Shown in pieces: positions 6,793 to 10,384 of a stretch of DNA of 10,384 bases (position 1 is the first letter of the stretch; each line of letters opens with the position of its first letter). The notes beneath the pieces are model-generated. The model saw only the letters and a list, made by a program, of their open reading frames with translations. It ran no database searches and was not told the origin of the DNA. The translations under genes and the position numbers were made by a program. This DNA comes from Endomicrobium sp. (GTDB lineage: Bacteria > Elusimicrobiota > Endomicrobiia > Endomicrobiales > Endomicrobiaceae). The stretch lies in NCBI GenBank assembly GCA_031273885.1, contig JAISRA010000109.1, forward strand, positions 1 to 10,384. The letters are read 5' to 3'.

Positions 6793-9048
6793 ATGAAAAT
6801 TCGTTCAGTTTTGGTATCTTTTATATTGTTTTTTTCTATTTGTTCTTACGCAGATACTGTTAAAGTCTCAGATATTGTAGTCGAAGGGTTACATAATGTA
6901 AAATTGAAAAATGTTTTGTCGGTTTTAAGCCATAAAAAAGGTAAAATTTACTCAATCGATGCAGCTAGAGAAGATGTTCGAGCGATATCAGGGCTTAAAT
7001 GTTTTAGTAATGTTGAAGTACGTTTTGATAAATATAAGGGTATTCTTACTTTTATAGTTTCCGAAAAAACTTATATAGAACGCATTGTTTTCAAGGGTAA
7101 TGTTGAATTTTCTAATGAGAAACTGAAACATACAAGTGTGTTGAAGGAAAAAGATTATTACGACGATATTTTACTTGAAGAAACGAAAAACAAAATATGT
7201 AGTTTATATAAAGACAAAGGCTATGCCGATTGTGAGATTGAAGTTTACCCTACCATTAATGTTGATACAAATAAAATGACAGTAACTTTTCTTATAACCG
7301 AAAATAATAAAATTGTTATTGGTGGGGTTAAGATTGAGGGTGTAAATTCTTTTAAAAATAAAAAAATTCTCAAAATTATGAAAACTAAACCTAAAAAAAT
7401 ATTTAAGGAAAATCTTTTTAAAGAGGACTTAATATCAATACAAAAGTTTTATGAAAATAATGGCTTTATTGATTGCCATCTCGTTTCTTCAACCGACACT
7501 TATAATGAATCAAGAACGGAAATGTTTTTGACTTTAAATGTAAGTGAAGGTAACAGATACAAGATAGGCTCTATAACTTATAACGGTAATTTTGCTGTCG
7601 ATGATGAAGAAATTAATAAAGTAATTAAGTTCAAAACAGGACAAATTTTTGACCAACATAAAGTCGTTGAAACAGTTTATGATCTGAGCACTGCATATTC
7701 CTCTAAGGGATATCTCTTTGCAGAAATCAACCCTGATTTTAATAAAAAAAGAGATACTGGGATTGTTGATATAAATTTGTTAGTAAAGGAAAATTCTCCT
7801 ATTTATTTAGGAAATGTTTATATCGATGGTCTTGTTTCTACAAGAGATAAAGTTATAAGAAGAGAAATTCTTTTAAAATCCGGCGATTTATTATCATTCA
7901 AAAAAGTTAACATGAGCATAGCAAAAATTTATAATTTAGGTTTTATTGAGAGTGCCGAACCTAAGTTGCTTCGTACGGAAGCACCTGATGTTGTTGATTT
8001 GTCTTTTTCTATTGCTGAATCAAAACCAGGTATGGTTGCTGCTGGCTTGGGATATTCCTCCTTTCCCAGTAAGTTTATAGGTTCAATACAGCTTCAACAT
8101 ATGAATCTATTTGGACTTGGACAAAAATTAAATTTGCTGTGGGAATTTGGCAAAAAAAGACTAAATTATGAAATCGATTGGACTGAGCCGTGGATTTTTA
8201 ATAAAAATGTAAGTTTGGATTTAAGGGTGTTTGATTTTGAAAGAAAAAGAGATTATTCTAACATAAAGAACGCATATAGTGAAAATAAAGTGGGGTTCTC
8301 TACCAGAGTAGGACCTAAAGTCAACGATTATGTAGGTTTATTGTTCGGATACACGTTTGAACATACTCAACTTACAAATATAGGTAATGGGGTGAAGTAT
8401 GAGGAAATTTCAAATTCATTAAAATATAAAACAACAAGTATTTTTGCTTGCTGCGTGTATGATTCAAGAGATTATAAGTTTGACCCTTCTGCAGGAAGCA
8501 TCCATCTTGTTAATTTACAATTAGCAGGCACTTTTTTAGGTGGAAATGTAAATTTTGTTAAAGGAACTGCAAAATCAACTTGGTTTTTTCCTACATTTTG
8601 GAAATTTGTACTGAGTGTTAATATAGAAACGGGCGTAATTACAGCTTATGAAGGTCATAAGAAACAGGTTCCTATTCCTGAGAGGTTTTATATAGGAGGA
8701 CCAGACACAGTAAGAGGCTATAAATATGGGACTGAGATAGGCCCGCATAATGGTGGTACAGTTAAAAGTGTAATGAATATTGAATATAAATTCCCTATTA
8801 TTGCAGAGAAAGGCAGAACTGTTCTTCAGGGCGTTATGTTCTATGATATAGGTGGTGTTTGGGAAGATTTGAAACATATAGATCTAAACTTAGGTTCCGA
8901 TAAAAAAAATTTACATTCAGGCATAGGTTTTGGCATAAGGTTTACAACTCCAGCATTCCCTATAAGACTTGATTGGGGATACGGGTTAAATCATGAAGGA
9001 AAGGAGTCTCGGGATCAATTTTATCTTAATATAGGAAATGTTTTCTAA
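6793..9048 (+). CDS. bamA: Outer-membrane protein assembly factor BamA
   Basis: Omp85-family protein that inserts beta-barrel proteins into the outer membrane. The 751 residues fall in the usual range. Residues 1-20 form a signal peptide (MKIRSVLVSFILFFSICSYA, cleavage probably after YA). Five POTRA domains follow at roughly 23-90, 92-170, 172-251, 254-333 and 335-411; several show the family's G-N/G-V turn (IVVEGLHNV, IVFKGNVEF, VKIEGVNSF, ITYNGNFAV, VYIDGLVST). The barrel runs from about 415 to the end, with the diagnostic GGPDTVRGYKYG (VRGY at 640-643, the L6 lid motif) and FYDIGGVWED. The last residue is Phe in YLNIGNVF, the C-terminal signal of barrel proteins. The start is supported by AGGAG at 6782-6786, six bases before the ATG. 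Downstream lie a ruined skp and lpxD, a common envelope-gene order. Confidence 0.96.
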   Translation: MKIRSVLVSFILFFSICSYADTVKVSDIVVEGLHNVKLKNVLSVLSHKKGKIYSIDAAREDVRAISGLKCFSNVEVRFDKYKGILTFIVSEKTYIERIVFKGNVEFSNEKLKHTSVLKEKDYYDDILLEETKNKICSLYKDKGYADCEIEVYPTINVDTNKMTVTFLITENNKIVIGGVKIEGVNSFKNKKILKIMKTKPKKIFKENLFKEDLISIQKFYENNGFIDCHLVSSTDTYNESRTEMFLTLNVSEGNRYKIGSITYNGNFAVDDEEINKVIKFKTGQIFDQHKVVETVYDLSTAYSSKGYLFAEINPDFNKKRDTGIVDINLLVKENSPIYLGNVYIDGLVSTRDKVIRREILLKSGDLLSFKKVNMSIAKIYNLGFIESAEPKLLRTEAPDVVDLSFSIAESKPGMVAAGLGYSSFPSKFIGSIQLQHMNLFGLGQKLNLLWEFGKKRLNYEIDWTEPWIFNKNVSLDLRVFDFERKRDYSNIKNAYSENKVGFSTRVGPKVNDYVGLLFGYTFEHTQLTNIGNGVKYEEISNSLKYKTTSIFACCVYDSRDYKFDPSAGSIHLVNLQLAGTFLGGNVNFVKGTAKSTWFFPTFWKFVLSVNIETGVITAYEGHKKQVPIPERFYIGGPDTVRGYKYGTEIGPHNGGTVKSVMNIEYKFPIIAEKGRTVLQGVMFYDIGGVWEDLKHIDLNLGSDKKNLHSGIGFGIRFTTPAFPIRLDWGYGLNHEGKESRDQFYLNIGNVF

Positions 9049-9409
9049 ATTTTTTTTCTGTCATTGTTTTTTATATTCTGTGTTTTTAGTTTTTAAGTAT
9101 CTATAAGAGGCAGAACAGTTGGGAAAGATAGTATTATTACTAGTTGCAAAATGTTAACGATCTTTAAAAAGAGTTAAGAAAAAACAGAAACTAAAAATTG
9201 TTGATTTACTAGGCAGAACTATAAATAAAAAATTGCTTTAATGTGAGAGAAGTGTACGTTACATACTTTAAGAAGTAGAGATATATTGTTCAAAGAAATT
9301 TTGAAGAGGTGTAATGCGGATATTATTTTGGATAAGCAAAGTGTTTTAATTGGCAAAAGTAAAGATGTTTCATATGAATGAGATTATAAAAATTACAAAG
9401 GGCAGGTAG
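9049..9409 (+). pseudogene. skp: Remnant of a Skp/OmpH periplasmic chaperone gene
   Basis: The gap between bamA and lpxD ends in a readable Skp/OmpH C-terminus: KEILKRCNADIILDKQ, then SVLIGKSKDVS (frame of 9283-9378). After a frame change at about 9374 it continues as NEIIKITKGR and stops at TAG 9407-9409. This matches the family's A-x-I-V-L-D-K-x-x-V-L ending followed by a D-E-I-I-K helix. Just after the bamA stop a hydrophobic stretch, IFFLSLFFIFCVFSF, could be the old signal peptide. Between them five stop codons interrupt the frame, and lysine-rich pieces in other frames (for example LKRVKKKQKLKIVDLLGRTI) recall the coiled-coil arm. The whole is about 120 codons against roughly 160-180 in intact Skp, so bases have also been lost. 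Skp escorts unfolded outer-membrane proteins to BamA. No functional product is expected. Confidence 0.8.
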
Positions 9410-9413
9410 GTAA

Positions 9414-10384
9414 ATGAATCTTACAGCGTCAGAGCTTGCAGTAATTGTTTCTGGAGAGCTTGTCGGCGATAAAAATATTGTTTTGACAGGCGTTAATAGT
9501 CTTGCTGACGCGAAAGAAAATGAAATTTCTTTTTTAGGAAATTTAAAGTATTTTTCAGAAGTTTTAAAAACAAAAGCTGGAGCTATTTTTGTTGCCTCCG
9601 ATATGAATATTTCTGAGTTTAAAAATAAAAATATTATAAAAGTTACAAATCCGCAGTATGCTTACGGTGTAATTCTTTCTATCATAGAAAAAGAAAATTC
9701 TGGTTCAATAGAAAGAAGTATACATGAATCTGCGTCTATATCAAAAAATGCCAAATTAGGGGAAAATATGTATATAGGTCAAAATGTTGTTGTTGAGGTC
9801 AATGCAGAGCTTGGGGATAATATAAGAATTTTTCCGAATGTTTATGTAGGCAGAAATGTAAAAATAGGCAAAGATTGCCTTATATATTCTAATGTTGTTA
9901 TAAGAGAGAATACAATAATTGGCAACAGAGTTATTATCCAGCCTGGAGTTATTATAGGTGGAGATGGGTTTGGCTTTGCAGCTACTGATAGCAAAATACA
10001 AAAAATTCCTCAGATAGGAAGAGTTGAAATAGGAAATGATGTAGAGATAGGTTCAAACACTACAATTGATAGAGCTACTGTTGGTGCTACAAAAATAGGA
10101 AATGGAACAAAAATAGATAATCTTGTTCAAATAGCTCACAATGTTCATATTGGCGATAATTGTACAATTGTTGCACAAGTTGGAATAGCTGGTTCAACGC
10201 ATCTAGGCAATAATGTTACTATCGGTGGTCAGACGGGGTTGGCAGGACATTTAAAAATAGGAAATAATATAATGATAGCAAGTCAATCCGGTGTTTCAGG
10301 AAATATTAAAGACGGTCAACGTGTGGGTGGTAATCCTATATCTTTGCTTAGCCGAAGTATAAAGATAAGAGCTTTGATGAGAAA
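9414..10384 (+). CDS. lpxD: UDP-3-O-(3-hydroxyacyl)glucosamine N-acyltransferase, 3' end outside window
   Basis: Third step of lipid A synthesis: transfers a 3-hydroxyacyl chain from acyl carrier protein to the 2-amino group of UDP-3-O-acylglucosamine, in the cytosol. The frame is open from the ATG at 9414 to the window edge (323 codons; the family is about 340-350, so only the tail is missing). Residues 1-100 form the uridine-binding domain ([36 protein letters not shown]). From about 103 a left-handed beta-helix of hexapeptide repeats follows (AKLGEN, VKIGKD, VEIGND, LKIGNN). Catalytic His242 is in [15 protein letters not shown] and the second conserved His279 in [21 protein letters not shown] (182-189) and RVGGNP (303-308) are also typical. 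GCAGG at 9402-9406 is a ribosome site; it lies inside the remnant skp tail, whose stop is four bases upstream. Intact in the visible part; no separate promoter is evident. Confidence 0.96.
   Translation, partial: MNLTASELAVIVSGELVGDKNIVLTGVNSLADAKENEISFLGNLKYFSEVLKTKAGAIFVASDMNISEFKNKNIIKVTNPQYAYGVILSIIEKENSGSIERSIHESASISKNAKLGENMYIGQNVVVEVNAELGDNIRIFPNVYVGRNVKIGKDCLIYSNVVIRENTIIGNRVIIQPGVIIGGDGFGFAATDSKIQKIPQIGRVEIGNDVEIGSNTTIDRATVGATKIGNGTKIDNLVQIAHNVHIGDNCTIVAQVGIAGSTHLGNNVTIGGQTGLAGHLKIGNNIMIASQSGVSGNIKDGQRVGGNPISLLSRSIKIRALMR

Overview
The window is AT-rich bacterial DNA from a didermic (Gram-negative-type) organism: it carries bamA (outer-membrane assembly) and lpxD (lipid A synthesis). 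Intact housekeeping genes alternate with long non-coding stretches in which decayed genes can still be read. Low G+C, many ruined genes and fermentative malate/fumarate enzymes suggest a host-restricted bacterium in genome reduction. An Endomicrobium-like member of the Elusimicrobiota (termite-gut flagellate symbionts) fits well, but this is inference from gene content and not a match I could run.

Layout. 2-235 (+): C-terminal end of an ABC-2 family permease, cut by the window edge. 236-2977: about 2.7 kb without an intact gene. Its main content is a wrecked minus-strand gene at about 1068-2566. Translating all three minus frames recovers, in the right order, conserved blocks of the YgiQ/UPF0313 radical SAM family from the N- to the C-terminus, with frameshifts, stops and loss of the radical SAM cysteine region. 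236-1067 holds unassigned decayed sequence, including a plausible minus-strand C-terminus ending at 247. A good sigma-70 promoter (2805-2833) followed by a dyad lies before the next operon.

2978-5662 (+): tightly overlapping operon of malic enzyme, fumarate hydratase alpha and fumarate hydratase beta. Together these interconvert fumarate and malate and decarboxylate malate to pyruvate. 5850-6644 (+): type III pantothenate kinase (coaX), first step of CoA synthesis. 6793-9048 (+): bamA with signal peptide, five POTRA domains and the barrel. 9049-9409 (+): remnant of a skp/ompH periplasmic chaperone gene between bamA and lpxD, the place where this gene commonly sits. 9414 to the end (+): lpxD, intact as far as the window goes.

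The most informative observations are the two gene ruins (ygiQ and skp). Both are invisible to a simple ORF scan and recognisable only by joining frames. I see no mobile element, CRISPR array, tRNA or rRNA, and no convincing new system.
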